Source: Deltaproteobacteria bacterium | GTDB taxonomy: Bacteria > Myxococcota_A > Polyangia > Nannocystales > Nannocystaceae | Length of the DNA: 64,000 nt | NCBI GenBank assembly: GCA_016709225.1 | Contig: JADJEE010000012.1 | Span: 1,841,501 to 1,905,500 of the forward strand | Direction: 5' to 3' | Shown here: in pieces, positions 56,034-64,000 of the stretch | How the letters are laid out: each line of letters opens with the position of its first letter | How positions within the stretch are numbered: position 1 is the first letter of the stretch | Position numbers and translations under genes: made by a program | Notes under the pieces: generated by a model | What the model was told of the DNA's origin: nothing | Seen by the model: only the letters and a program-made list of their open reading frames with translations | The model's database searches: none

Positions 56034-57416
56034 CTACGGCGCGGCCGCGGCGGTGCCGTCGCATGCCGCCTTCACGCCCTTCGCACACGCATGGGCGCGG
56101 ACTTTCTCCACGCGCGCGGGCAGCACGTCGGGCGCCTCGCCGCGCTCGAGGATCCACGCGCACGCGTCGAGGTCACCCATGCGACAGCCGACGACGCGCA
56201 GCTCGTGGAGCTGCGCCGCATCGGGCTCGCCGAAGGCGCGGTTCTCGATCATGAACGACAGCATCCCGCAGGCACGGGTGTCGTTGATCTGGCAGCCGGT
56301 GGTCAGGCTCTGCCGCAACAGATCGGTGTCGGATCGCTGCTTGCGCTCGAGCAGGCGGTCGACGAGCTGACTGCACGAGGCACCATCGCCGAGCTGGCAG
56401 GCCTTACCGAGCAGCTGGAGCGCCCGCGCGGCATCGGTCGCGGTACCGCGGCCCGCCTCGAGCGCCATCGCGAGCCAACCGCACGCCATGGCTTCGTTGG
56501 CATCGCACGCCGCGGTCAGCTGCTGCACGCCCTTGACGCTGGTGCTGGTGACGGGGCTGAGCCACAGCTCGTGGCCGAAGAATGCGCATGCGTAGGTGCT
56601 GCCGCCGGCGCAGCCCTGCTCGAGCAGGGTCATCGCACCCTCGGGGTCCTGCTTGATGCCCCGGCCGCTGAGCTTGCCGAGCGCGAGATTGATGCAGGGG
56701 TTGGCGTGACCGGGACACCCACGCTCGTAGGCCGCGAACGCGCGCGCCTCGTCGGCGCTGGTGCCCAGGCCGCTTTCGTACATGAAGCCGACGTTGGCGC
56801 ACCACTGCGCGTCGCCGGCCTCGCACGCGCGCTCGAACGCGGCCAACGCCTTCACGTAGTACGTGGCGGCGAGCTCGGGATCGGCGGTGGTGTGCTCGCC
56901 ACCGCCGATCATGTTGGCGAGGTTGTAGCAGCCGATGCCAGCCCCGGCCTCGCATGCGCGGCCGTGCCACTTCGCGGCCTCGACATCCGAGTGCGGGCGT
57001 CCGAGGCCGTCTTGGTAGAGCATGCCGACCATCGAGCACGCCGGCGCGTAGCCGCCCTCGCACGCACGTTGCTCGAGATCGCCGTAGCGCGCGCGGTCGT
57101 AGGTCACGCCGCGGGCGTGCAGGACGTCCTGCGCGAGGTCGTCGCAGGCGCGCGCATCGGCGGGATCGCAGGGGCTGCCCGTGCAGCGATCACAGCTCGG
57201 CGTGGGCGCAGCCGCCGGCGTCGCGGGCGACGCCACCGCGGCGGACGTGGGCGGCGACGCCTCCGCTGGCGAGCTCGCGGCCGGTGACGCCGCAACCGAA
57301 GTCGCGGGCGACGGTGGTGATGCAGGCGCGGTCGCGTCGGCGCCACACGCCATCGCGGCGATCACGACAGCGCTGATGACGTGGCGGCGATCGAGCGTGG
57401 CGCGGCGGTGTGGCAT
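56034..57416 (-). CDS. Sel1-repeat lipoprotein
   Basis: This is a 460-residue predicted lipoprotein from ATG 57416; GTG 57422 would add 2 residues. The leader VISAVVIAAMACGADATAPA has lipobox AAMAC. An Ala/Pro/Ser linker (about 30-75) leads to Sel1-type helical repeats (about 110-370), with units such as CSMVGMLYQDGLGRPHSDVE, CYNLANMIGGGEHT and WCANVGFMYESGLGTSADEA. Sel1/TPR-like proteins mediate protein contacts. The 5' end overlaps the 3' end of the upstream sigma factor gene by 55 bp, so they are co-transcribed. Confidence 0.85.
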   Translation of the reverse strand: MPHRRATLDRRHVISAVVIAAMACGADATAPASPPSPATSVAASPAASSPAEASPPTSAAVASPATPAAAPTPSCDRCTGSPCDPADARACDDLAQDVLHARGVTYDRARYGDLEQRACEGGYAPACSMVGMLYQDGLGRPHSDVEAAKWHGRACEAGAGIGCYNLANMIGGGEHTTADPELAATYYVKALAAFERACEAGDAQWCANVGFMYESGLGTSADEARAFAAYERGCPGHANPCINLALGKLSGRGIKQDPEGAMTLLEQGCAGGSTYACAFFGHELWLSPVTSTSVKGVQQLTAACDANEAMACGWLAMALEAGRGTATDAARALQLLGKACQLGDGASCSQLVDRLLERKQRSDTDLLRQSLTTGCQINDTRACGMLSFMIENRAFGEPDAAQLHELRVVGCRMGDLDACAWILERGEAPDVLPARVEKVRAHACAKGVKAACDGTAAAAP

Positions 57417-58075
57417 CGGCACTCGTGGGTCGCGGACCGCCGCCCGCGCGGGCGCACGGCAACGTGCCCCACGATAGAACGGGCAGCCGTCGCCGTCGAC
57501 GACGGCCGCGCGGATGGACGTGCGGGGCTGGAGCCGAGCTCGAGGCGACGCCCGAGCCAGCTCCTCAGCTTGCGGCGGGCGTGGAACAGCCGGCTCATCA
57601 CGGTGCCGGTCGGGCAGCCGCCCGCGGTCGCCAGCTGCTGGTAGTCGAGGCCACCGACCTCGCGCAGGATGATCGCTTCGCGATGCTCGTGGCTCAGCCG
57701 CTGCAGCCCTTCGTGCAGAGCATCGCGCAGCTCGATCGATGCCAGCGCGGCCTCGGGCGACGCGTCGGTGTGCTGCAGCGGCTCGAGCACGTCGACGTCA
57801 TCGACATGATGCTCCGGCCGACGCCGGCGATGACGCTTCAGATCGCGGCAGACGTTGACGACGATGCGGTTCATCCACGTCTGCGGCTGCGCGATGCCGT
57901 TGAAGGTCGCGGCGCTGCGCTTGGCCTTCATGAAGGCCTCCTGCACCGCGTCGTCGGCGTCGTTCTCGTCGTGCAAGAACGCCCAAGCGATCGCGTACGC
58001 CCGACGTCGATAGCCGCGGTAGAGCGCGTCGAGGTCGAGCTGGTGGGAGAGCGCTGTCGGAGCTGTCGCGACCAT
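57362..58075 (-). CDS. ECF-type RNA polymerase sigma factor
   Basis: This 237-residue sigma-70 family (ECF) regulator has region 2 at about 15-85 (YRGYRRRAYAIAWAFLHDEN, DADDAVQEAFMKAKRSAATF, WMNRIVVNVCRDLKRHRRRR) and region 4 at about 110-175 (LRDALHEGLQRLSHEHREAI, YQQLATAGGCPTGTVMSRLF, HARRKLRSWLGRRL). The last ~60 residues are a basic low-complexity tail outside the sigma domains, and this part overlaps the Sel1 lipoprotein gene. No classical anti-sigma gene is adjacent; the Sel1 lipoprotein is the coupled partner. Its own promoter is probably in the 207-bp divergent gap. Confidence 0.88.
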   Translation of the reverse strand: MVATAPTALSHQLDLDALYRGYRRRAYAIAWAFLHDENDADDAVQEAFMKAKRSAATFNGIAQPQTWMNRIVVNVCRDLKRHRRRRPEHHVDDVDVLEPLQHTDASPEAALASIELRDALHEGLQRLSHEHREAIILREVGGLDYQQLATAGGCPTGTVMSRLFHARRKLRSWLGRRLELGSSPARPSARPSSTATAARSIVGHVAVRPRGRRSATHECRCHTAAPRSIAATSSALS

Positions 58076-58282
58076 GTGGTTTTGCTACGGGCCCCGGCCG
58101 CCGACGGATCGACGCCCTCGATCGAATCCCGACGTCTGCGAGACCACCGAGCTGGCGACGCCGGAGCCCAGCGAACCCCGCCGTGACGGACTTCGCACGC
58201 GCGTCCGATCCGTCGGCCGTCGACGCTGCGTAGCGCTGGTCGCAGGTCGCGGCACATCGCCGCCCTCGCGACAGGGGGAACC

Positions 58283-58861
58283 GTGGGACTGATGTGCCAG
58301 AATGCGGCCTCGTGCACGCACACCGATTCGCAGGACTTCAACGGATCGGTGCGGCCACAGATCGAAGCCTTCATCCGCGCGGTGATGGAGCACCACTTCC
58401 AAGCGACCCCCGAGGCGTGGCAACGCGACGACTCGTTCCACGCCTACTACAACTGGGGCTCGCTGTGCGGCGCCAACGATCTCGAGCGCGCGTGGCCCGA
58501 GTACCTGCGGTGGCCCGCGCCGACCATCGGCGGCCGTCGCGACGAGCCCGTGCGCACCGGTGACCGCAGCATCGCGATGGCGGCCCCACAATCCGGCCTC
58601 GGCATCCGCATTCCCTTGCCCGGCGGCTCCGTCACGCACTACGTCGATCACCGCATCAAGGCGCTGATCAACGCGACCAATCCGATGCACGTGCTGCACC
58701 CGGGCTACATCGTGCGGTGGCTGTCGGTGCGCGGGGTCATGACCGCCAGCAACACACTGGGCCGCGGCATCGGCTGGACCCCGCGCGTCAACGAGTACTT
58801 CGGCGTGCGCATCTTCTCGGAGCTCGACGAGGACGTCCGCGCGCACCTGCCCCAGCGCTGA
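58283..58861 (+). CDS. Unrecognised 192-residue protein
   Basis: I do not recognise this protein. GTG 58283 is preceded by an AGGGGGA site about 4 nt upstream; ATG 58292 is an alternative start that fits the site less well. It has no signal peptide or membrane helix. Features include MEHHFQATPEAWQRDDSFHA, YYNWGSLCGANDLERAWPEY and IPLPGGSVTHYVDHRIKALI, with a WLSVRGVMTASNTLGRGIGW stretch. The regular mix of charged and aromatic residues suggests a small globular alpha/beta domain. It is 25 bp from the convergent moaC gene and divergent from the sigma factor gene. Confidence 0.6.
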   Translation: MGLMCQNAASCTHTDSQDFNGSVRPQIEAFIRAVMEHHFQATPEAWQRDDSFHAYYNWGSLCGANDLERAWPEYLRWPAPTIGGRRDEPVRTGDRSIAMAAPQSGLGIRIPLPGGSVTHYVDHRIKALINATNPMHVLHPGYIVRWLSVRGVMTASNTLGRGIGWTPRVNEYFGVRIFSELDEDVRAHLPQR

Positions 58862-58886
58862 AGCGCGATGCGGGGTCGCCCCGCAC

Positions 58887-59363
58887 TCATCGCGCGAAGT
58901 GTCCCGACTTGCCGCCGCGCTTCTCGAGCAGCACCACGCGGTCGATGACCATGCCGCGATCGATCGCCTTGCACATGTCATAGATCGTCAGCGCCGCGAT
59001 GCTGGCGCCGTGCATGGCCTCCATCTCGGGGCCGGTGCGATCGAGGGCGTCGACCCGTACGCGGACCTCGAGGCCGACCGCGTCGGCCAAGGGCGCGAAC
59101 GCGACGTCGACCGCGACCACGCGCACCGGGTGGCACAGGGGGATCACACCGGCGGTCGCCTTGGTCGCCATGATGGCGGCCAGCCGCGCAACTGCCAGCA
59201 CGTCACCTTTGCCGAGGGTGCCGGCGTGGATGCGTGCGAGGGTCTCGGGCGCCATCGTCACCCGCGCCGCGGCCGTGGCCGAGCGCGCGGACTCGGGCTT
59301 GTCGGTGATCGCGACCATGCGCGCGGCACCGTCCTCGTCGAAGTGCGTGAGTTCGTCGGCCAT
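58887..59363 (-). CDS. moaC: Cyclic pyranopterin monophosphate synthase (MoaC)
   Basis: MoaC acts with MoaA to make cPMP, the first intermediate of molybdopterin synthesis. The 158-residue product starts MADELTHFDEDGAARMVAIT. It has the MoaC core AAIMATKATAGVIPLCHP and MEAMHGASIAALTIYDMCKA, with the C-terminal IDRVVLLEKRGGKSG. ATG 59363 gives standard length; the longer upstream frame is Pro/Gly/Arg-rich and not protein-like. It stands alone here, without moaA, moaE or modABC nearby. Confidence 0.95.
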   Translation of the reverse strand: MADELTHFDEDGAARMVAITDKPESARSATAAARVTMAPETLARIHAGTLGKGDVLAVARLAAIMATKATAGVIPLCHPVRVVAVDVAFAPLADAVGLEVRVRVDALDRTGPEMEAMHGASIAALTIYDMCKAIDRGMVIDRVVLLEKRGGKSGHFAR

Positions 59364-59435
59364 CGTGGGGCGCCCCGCGTGGGTGCGTGCGGGTTCTTCT
59401 GCGGCGCCAGCGTAACGCGAGGCCCACGCGCGTGC

Positions 59436-59488
59436 GCGCCCCACCTGCGACGCGCCACCGGCGACGCGCCCCACCTGCAACGCGCCCC
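59436..59488. repeat. Pair of 30-bp-period direct repeats in the moaC/pntA divergent region
   Basis: GCGCCCCACCTGCGACGCGCC at 59436 recurs as GCGCCCCACCTGCAACGCGCC at 59466, 30 bp apart and differing at one position, with further CGCGCC units around. They lie in the 259-bp gap between moaC and pntA starts, a region with no convincing gene. They may be regulatory or a slippage product; no function is assigned. Confidence 0.55.
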
Positions 59489-59622
59489 AGGCACGCGCGG
59501 TCAGACCCTCGAAACCCGCCGCTGCGGCCGCTCCAGACCGGCCTGCGCAGCTTTCTCGCCCGCGCCGGGCGTGATACACAACCGCTCGCGTGGGCCGACT
59601 TCGGCCTCGCCCCGCGGTGCGC

Positions 59623-61185
59623 ATGAAGATCGGCATTCCCAAGGAAATCCACGAGGGCGAGCGCCGCGTTGCGGCCACGCCCGACACCGCCAAGAAGCTG
59701 CAGAAGTTCGGATTCGAGGTGCTCATCGAGTCGGGCGCCGGCGACAACGCGAACTTCCCCGACGATGCCTACCGCGCCGCCGGCTGCGAGGTGACCTCCG
59801 ACGTCAGCAAGGTCTGGCAGCAGGACATCGTCGCGAAGGTGCGTCCGCCCGAGTACCACCCCGGCACCGGCATGGACGAGACCGAGCTGCTGCGCGAGGG
59901 CGGCACGCTGATTTCTTTCCTGTGGCCCGCGCAGAACGCCGCGCTGGTGGAGCGTCTGGTCGGACGCAAGTGCAACGCGATCGCGATGGACGCGGTGCCC
60001 CGCATCAGCCGCGCGCAGAAGCTCGACGCGTTGTCGTCGATGGCGAACATCGCCGGCTACCGCGCGGTGATCGAGGCCGCCAATCACTTCGCGCGCTTCT
60101 TCACCGGCCAGATCACCGCCGCCGGCAAGGTCCCGCCCGCGAAGGTGATGGTCATCGGTGCCGGCGTCGCGGGCCTGGCCGCAATCGGAGCCGCGCGCGG
60201 CATGGGTGCCATCGTCCGCGCCTTCGACACCCGCCCGGCCGTGCGCGAGCAGGTCCAGAGCATGGGCGCCGAGTTCCTCGAGGTCACGCTCGAGGAGGAC
60301 GGCGCCGGCGAGGGCGGCTACGCCAAGGAGATGTCGCCGGCGTTCATCAAGGCCGAGATGGAGCTCTTCCACGAGCAGGCCAAGGACGTCGACATCATCA
60401 TCACGACCGCGCTCATCCCCGGTCGTCCGGCGCCCAAGCTGCTCGAGGCCTACCACGTCGAGGCCATGAAGCCCGGCAGCGTGATCGTCGATCTCGCCGC
60501 CGAGCAAGGCGGCAACTGCGAGCTCACCTCACCGGGCCGCGTGATCGTGCACAAGGGCGTGACCATCGTCGGTCACACCGACCTGCCGAGCCGCCTGTCG
60601 AGCGTCGCCAGCCAGCTCTACGGCACCAACATCGTCCACCTGCTCGACGACCTCGGCAAGGCCGAGAAGTTCAAGCTCGACCTCGACGACGAGGTCGTGT
60701 CGGGCGCGTTGGTGGTCAAGGACGGCGCGAACCGCTGGCCCACGCCAAAGCCCAAGATGACCTCGCCGACCGAGGGCAAGCCCAAGGAGGCCGCACCGCC
60801 GCCGAAGGCCGCCGGCGGTCACGGTCACGGCGGTGGCGGTGGGTCGGGCTCGCCGTGGCCGCTGGTCGCCGCCGGTCTCGCGCTGGTCGGCATCGGCATG
60901 GGCGCGCCGCCGTCGTTCCTCACCCACCTCACGGTGTTCGTGCTCGCGATCTTCGTCGGCTGGCAGGTGATCTGGAACGTCACGCCGGCGCTGCACACCC
61001 CGCTGATGAGCGTCACCAACGCGATCAGCGGCATCATCATCATCGGCGGCATCCTGCAGATCTCCGGCCCGCCCGGTGCTGCGACCACGATCCTCGGCGC
61101 CGCGGCGATCCTGCTCGCCACGATCAACATCGCCGGTGGCTTCCTCGTCACGCAGCGCATGCTGCAGATGTTCCGCAAGCAATAG
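59623..61185 (+). CDS. pntA: NAD(P) transhydrogenase subunit alpha
   Basis: PntA with PntB couples hydride transfer between NADH and NADP+ to proton flow. The 520-residue protein starts MKIGIPKEIHEGERRVAATP. Domain I (about 1-380) has MDAVPRISRAQKLDALSSMA, the Rossmann GAGVAGLAAIGAARG and GGYAKEMSPAFI. A Pro/Lys/Ala and Gly/His linker (about 382-408) precedes domain IIa with about three or four membrane helices (WQVIWNVTPALHTPLM, IIIIGGILQISG). It is the full-length E. coli-type alpha subunit, not the split PntAA/PntAB form. The start ATG 59623 matches the family; pntB follows after 10 bp. Confidence 0.95.
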   Translation: MKIGIPKEIHEGERRVAATPDTAKKLQKFGFEVLIESGAGDNANFPDDAYRAAGCEVTSDVSKVWQQDIVAKVRPPEYHPGTGMDETELLREGGTLISFLWPAQNAALVERLVGRKCNAIAMDAVPRISRAQKLDALSSMANIAGYRAVIEAANHFARFFTGQITAAGKVPPAKVMVIGAGVAGLAAIGAARGMGAIVRAFDTRPAVREQVQSMGAEFLEVTLEEDGAGEGGYAKEMSPAFIKAEMELFHEQAKDVDIIITTALIPGRPAPKLLEAYHVEAMKPGSVIVDLAAEQGGNCELTSPGRVIVHKGVTIVGHTDLPSRLSSVASQLYGTNIVHLLDDLGKAEKFKLDLDDEVVSGALVVKDGANRWPTPKPKMTSPTEGKPKEAAPPPKAAGGHGHGGGGGSGSPWPLVAAGLALVGIGMGAPPSFLTHLTVFVLAIFVGWQVIWNVTPALHTPLMSVTNAISGIIIIGGILQISGPPGAATTILGAAAILLATINIAGGFLVTQRMLQMFRKQ

Positions 61186-61195
61186 GACGCGCCCC

Positions 61196-62617
61196 GTGCT
61201 CTCCAGCCTCGTCACCGTCGCCTACATCGCCGCGAGCGCGCTCTTCATCATGAGCCTCTCGGGGCTCTCGAACCAAGAGACCGCTCGGCGCGGCAACCTC
61301 TACGGCATCATCGGCATGGTGCTCGCGCTGGTCGCGACCGCAGCCGGCATCAGCGGCGGCGGCTTCGCGATGCTGCTGGGCGCGGTCGTGCCGGGCGCCG
61401 TCATCGGTGCCGTGCTCGCGGCCCGCGTCGCGATGACCTCGATGCCCGAGCTCGTCGCCGTCCTGCACAGCTTCGTCGGACTGGCCGCCGTGCTGGTCGG
61501 CTTCGGCAGCTACCTCGGTGGTGACGGCGGCGCGCCGATGAGCGCGCTCGAGCTCACCATCCACGAGGTCGAGATCTTCGTGGGCATCTTCATCGGCGCG
61601 ATCACCTTCACCGGTTCGGTGATCGCGTTCGGCAAGCTGCGCGGCAGCATCAGCGGCAAGCCGCTCATGTTGCCCGCGCGCCACATGCTGAACCTCGGCA
61701 TGATCACGGGTTGTGTGGTGCTCGGCTGGCAGTTCCTCGGCGCCCACGGTGCCAGCGACGGCGGCACGCCTGCCGGCCTGATGCCGCTGGTGATCATGAC
61801 CGCGATCGCGGCCATCATCGGCGTGCACCTGGTCGCGGCCATCGGCGGCGCCGACATGCCGGTCGTGGTCTCGATGCTCAACAGCTACTCCGGCTGGGCT
61901 GCCAGCGCGGCCGGCTTCATGTTGAGCAACGACCTGCTCATCATCACCGGCGCGCTGGTCGGCAGCTCGGGCGCGATCCTCAGCTTCATCATGTGTCGCG
62001 CGATGAACCGCTCGTTCGTGAGCGTGATCCTGGGCGGCTTCGGCACCGGCGGCGGCACCAGCTCGAGCACCGCCAGCACGCCGCAGGGCGAGGTCCGCTC
62101 GACCACCGCCGAAGAGACGGTCGAGTCGCTGCGCGAGGCCGGCAGCATCGTCATCATCCCCGGGTACGGCATGGCGGTCGCACAGGCGCAGCACTCGCTG
62201 TCCGAGGTCGTGAAGATCCTGCGCGCCAAGGGCAAGAACGTCCGCTTCGCCATCCATCCCGTGGCCGGGCGCTTGCCGGGCCACATGAACGTGCTGTTGG
62301 CCGAGGCCAACGTGCCGTACGACATCGTGCTCGAGATGGACGAGCTCAACCACGACTTCCCCGACACCGATCTCAGCTGGGTCATCGGCGCCAACGACAT
62401 CGTGAACCCGTCGGCGCAGGACGACCCCGGCAGCCCGATCGCCGGCATGCCGGTGCTCGAGTGCTGGAAGGCCGGTCGCTGCATCGTGATGAAGCGATCG
62501 ATGGCATCGGGCTACGCCGGCGTCGACAACCCGCTCTTCTACAAACCCAACACCGAGATGTTGTTCGGCGACGCGAAGAAGGTCATCGACGAGATCCTCG
62601 GCAAGCTCCGGGGCTGA
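61196..62617 (+). CDS. pntB: NAD(P) transhydrogenase subunit beta
   Basis: PntB is the NADP-binding, proton-translocating partner of PntA. The 473-residue protein starts at GTG 61196 with an AGGA site 8 nt upstream. Membrane helices occupy about 1-280 (VVLGWQFLGAHGAS, AIAAIIGVHLVAAIGGADMP, YSGWAASAAGFMLSNDLLII). Domain III contains ETVESLREAGSIVIIPGYGM, AQAQHSLSEVVKILRAKGKN, VRFAIHPVAGRLPGHMNVLL and WVIGANDIVNPSAQDDPGSP, the NADP site. The pair is one operon, 10 bp apart. Confidence 0.96.
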   Translation: MLSSLVTVAYIAASALFIMSLSGLSNQETARRGNLYGIIGMVLALVATAAGISGGGFAMLLGAVVPGAVIGAVLAARVAMTSMPELVAVLHSFVGLAAVLVGFGSYLGGDGGAPMSALELTIHEVEIFVGIFIGAITFTGSVIAFGKLRGSISGKPLMLPARHMLNLGMITGCVVLGWQFLGAHGASDGGTPAGLMPLVIMTAIAAIIGVHLVAAIGGADMPVVVSMLNSYSGWAASAAGFMLSNDLLIITGALVGSSGAILSFIMCRAMNRSFVSVILGGFGTGGGTSSSTASTPQGEVRSTTAEETVESLREAGSIVIIPGYGMAVAQAQHSLSEVVKILRAKGKNVRFAIHPVAGRLPGHMNVLLAEANVPYDIVLEMDELNHDFPDTDLSWVIGANDIVNPSAQDDPGSPIAGMPVLECWKAGRCIVMKRSMASGYAGVDNPLFYKPNTEMLFGDAKKVIDEILGKLRG

Positions 62618-62622
62618 CGACC

Positions 62623-64000
62623 GTGCCGGGCCACTCGCTCGGCGACGACCCGTTCGACGGCAGTGACCGCGAGCGGTGGTTGGCGTCGGACCTGCGCGCC
62701 AAGCTGCGCAAGGTGCTGCTGGCCGACGACGGCCCGGTGCTGCGCTTCGTCGGCTCGGGCGGCGAGACCACCGTCGGCATGGCCGCGTTCGCGCGGGAGG
62801 CCGCGGGCTTCCTCGCGGCGTGCCGGCAGCTGGGCCTGGGCGCGGGCGACGTGGTCGCGATCGCCTACCCCACCGGCGCGCGACCGCTGGCGGCGTGGGC
62901 CGGCGCCGTGCTCGGTGGGCTGGTGCCACTGTTCGCGCCGCCCAACGACCCCCGCGCGGCCCTGCGCGGGCCCGCCGAGGTGCGCGTGGTGGCGGGACCC
63001 GAGGCCCTGGCCGACACCATCCGTCGCCGCCCGCTGCTGTCGACGTGGGCGCCGGCGGAGCCCGAGTTCGACGACGCGGCCGCGTACACCGGCGTGCCCG
63101 CGCTGCTGCAGCGTTCGAGCGGGACCACCGGGCCGCACAAGCCGATCGCGATCGACCACCGCCGTGCGCTCGCGCAGCTGTGGGGGCTGGGCCGCGCGCT
63201 CGAGCTACGGCGCAGCGACGTGATCGCGAGCTTCCTGCCGCTGCACCACGACATGGGCCTGGTCAGCACGGTGCTGCTGCCGCTGTGCTGCGGCATCTCC
63301 CTGGTGCGGGTCGAGCCCCGGCTGTGGCGCGCCGACGCGACGCCGTGGGTGTGGTCGATCGCGCGGCACAAGGCCACGCTGGCGTGGGTGCCACCGGCCG
63401 CGCTCGCACGGCTCGTGCGTCGCGTCGCACCGGCCGACGAGCGCGCGATGGGCTCGCTGCGACAGATCGTGTGCGGTGGCGAACCACTCGGTGCCGAGGT
63501 CGTCGACGCCTTCCTCGGTCGCTTCGGCGCCGCGTGCAAGCCCGAGGTGATCGGAGCCGGCTACGGCGCGGCCGAGAACGTCGCCGCGATCACGCAGACG
63601 CCGGTTGCCCGCGGTGCACGTCGACTCACCGCCGCCCGCGATCGCCTCGCGATCGGCCGCAAGGTGGCGACACCCGAGGCGGGCGAGGCCGCGCTGACGT
63701 TGCTGTCGTGCGGCGTGCCGATCGAGGGCACCACCGTGATGGTGCTCGATGCCGATGGCCGCGAGGTCGACGACGGCGTGATCGGGCGCTTGCGGCTGGC
63801 GGGCGACTGCGTCGCACCCGGCTACCTCGGTGATGACCACGGCGCCGCGCTGGTCGACGGTGGCTTCGACACCGGCGACATCGGCCTGCGTGACGGCGGC
63901 GAGATCTTCGTGCTCGGGCGCGCCGACGAGCTCATCGAGCTCGACGGCATGCTCGTGCTCCCCCACGAGGCCGAGGCTGCGCTCGCCGATCACGACGACA
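62623..64000 (+). CDS. AMP-binding (fatty acyl-AMP ligase-like) enzyme, partial at window end
   Basis: The gene is partial: 459 codons are visible and no stop appears before base 64000. GTG 62623 begins 5 nt after the pntB stop. The adenylate-forming fold is shown by PALLQRSSGTTGPHKPIAID (the phosphate-loop motif), FLPLHHDMGLVSTVLLPL, LRQIVCGGEPL and GFDTGDIGLRDGG. The HDMGL and GEPL features resemble fatty acyl-AMP ligases more than acyl-CoA synthetases. The product may be the loading enzyme of a lipid or polyketide pathway, whose other genes lie beyond the window. Confidence 0.85.
   Translation, partial: MPGHSLGDDPFDGSDRERWLASDLRAKLRKVLLADDGPVLRFVGSGGETTVGMAAFAREAAGFLAACRQLGLGAGDVVAIAYPTGARPLAAWAGAVLGGLVPLFAPPNDPRAALRGPAEVRVVAGPEALADTIRRRPLLSTWAPAEPEFDDAAAYTGVPALLQRSSGTTGPHKPIAIDHRRALAQLWGLGRALELRRSDVIASFLPLHHDMGLVSTVLLPLCCGISLVRVEPRLWRADATPWVWSIARHKATLAWVPPAALARLVRRVAPADERAMGSLRQIVCGGEPLGAEVVDAFLGRFGAACKPEVIGAGYGAAENVAAITQTPVARGARRLTAARDRLAIGRKVATPEAGEAALTLLSCGVPIEGTTVMVLDADGREVDDGVIGRLRLAGDCVAPGYLGDDHGAALVDGGFDTGDIGLRDGGEIFVLGRADELIELDGMLVLPHEAEAALADHDD

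Noticed and set aside
57417..57480. Frameshift joining the sigma factor to the Sel1 gene
   Set aside because: Both frames are complete, the sigma domains end well before the overlap, and the Sel1 gene has its own signal peptide and start.
59364..59600. N-terminal extension of moaC
   Set aside because: The upstream in-frame stretch is Ala/Gly/Arg-rich, crosses the 30-bp repeats, and lies ahead of a standard MoaC start at ATG 59363.

Overview
The window is high-GC DNA from a Gram-negative, most likely a myxobacterium (Myxococcota/Polyangia; a Nannocystis-type relative fits best, but this rests on family recognition and not on a search). The evidence is two surface proteins with MYXO-CTERM-like tails, many lipoproteins with Ser/Thr/Asp/Gly-rich linkers after the lipobox, two large TPR-bearing eukaryote-like Ser/Thr kinases, and predation-type secreted enzymes. 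Coding density is high, GTG starts are common, and genes often overlap by 4 bp. No rRNA, CRISPR array, transposase, integrase or phage gene was seen.

Layout. 0-2.4 kb (minus): rpsF-rpsR-rplI-dnaB, with dnaB cut by the window edge. 2.7-9.3 kb: lipoproteins, an Old Yellow Enzyme-type reductase, a GIDE-like membrane protein, a small outer-membrane protein, and an ada-alkB alkylation-repair pair. 9.4-13.1 kb (minus): rplY-pth and a membrane pyrophosphatase (hppA). 13.3-17 kb (minus): a kinase-TPR protein and a polysaccharide-monooxygenase-like MYXO-CTERM protein. 17.2-24.6 kb (plus): a seven-gene TonB transport operon (DUF3450, long ExbB/TtpC-like, ExbB, ExbD, TonB, TPR, TonB-dependent receptor). 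24.7-30.1 kb: three large proteins I do not recognise, two in a GTGA-coupled minus-strand pair and one divergent. 30.1-38.2 kb: an acyltransferase, lipoproteins, and a 1387-residue FecR/VIT/VWA/TPR protein. 38.2-39.5 kb (minus): tRNA-Gln(TTG) and prs. 39.8-53.2 kb: a zinc-ribbon kinase-ATPase-TPR protein, a beta-helix MYXO-CTERM protein, an M16 protease pair, an M23-lectin lipoprotein, and a run of lipoproteins including a tandem duplication. 53.2-64 kb: a sucrase/ferredoxin-like protein, glmS, a Sel1 lipoprotein with an ECF sigma factor, moaC, pntAB, and a partial acyl-AMP ligase-like gene.

How the genes work together. Housekeeping genes of a commonly linked bacterial block (prs, rplY, pth, rpsF, rpsR, rplI, dnaB) keep order and strand but are spread over 39 kb with lineage-specific envelope and signalling genes between them. 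The best coherent system is the TonB operon: it carries both energisers and a receptor, and both ExbB-type proteins have His-rich stretches that suggest metal uptake. The best candidate for something undescribed is the three-gene module at 24.7-30.1 kb.
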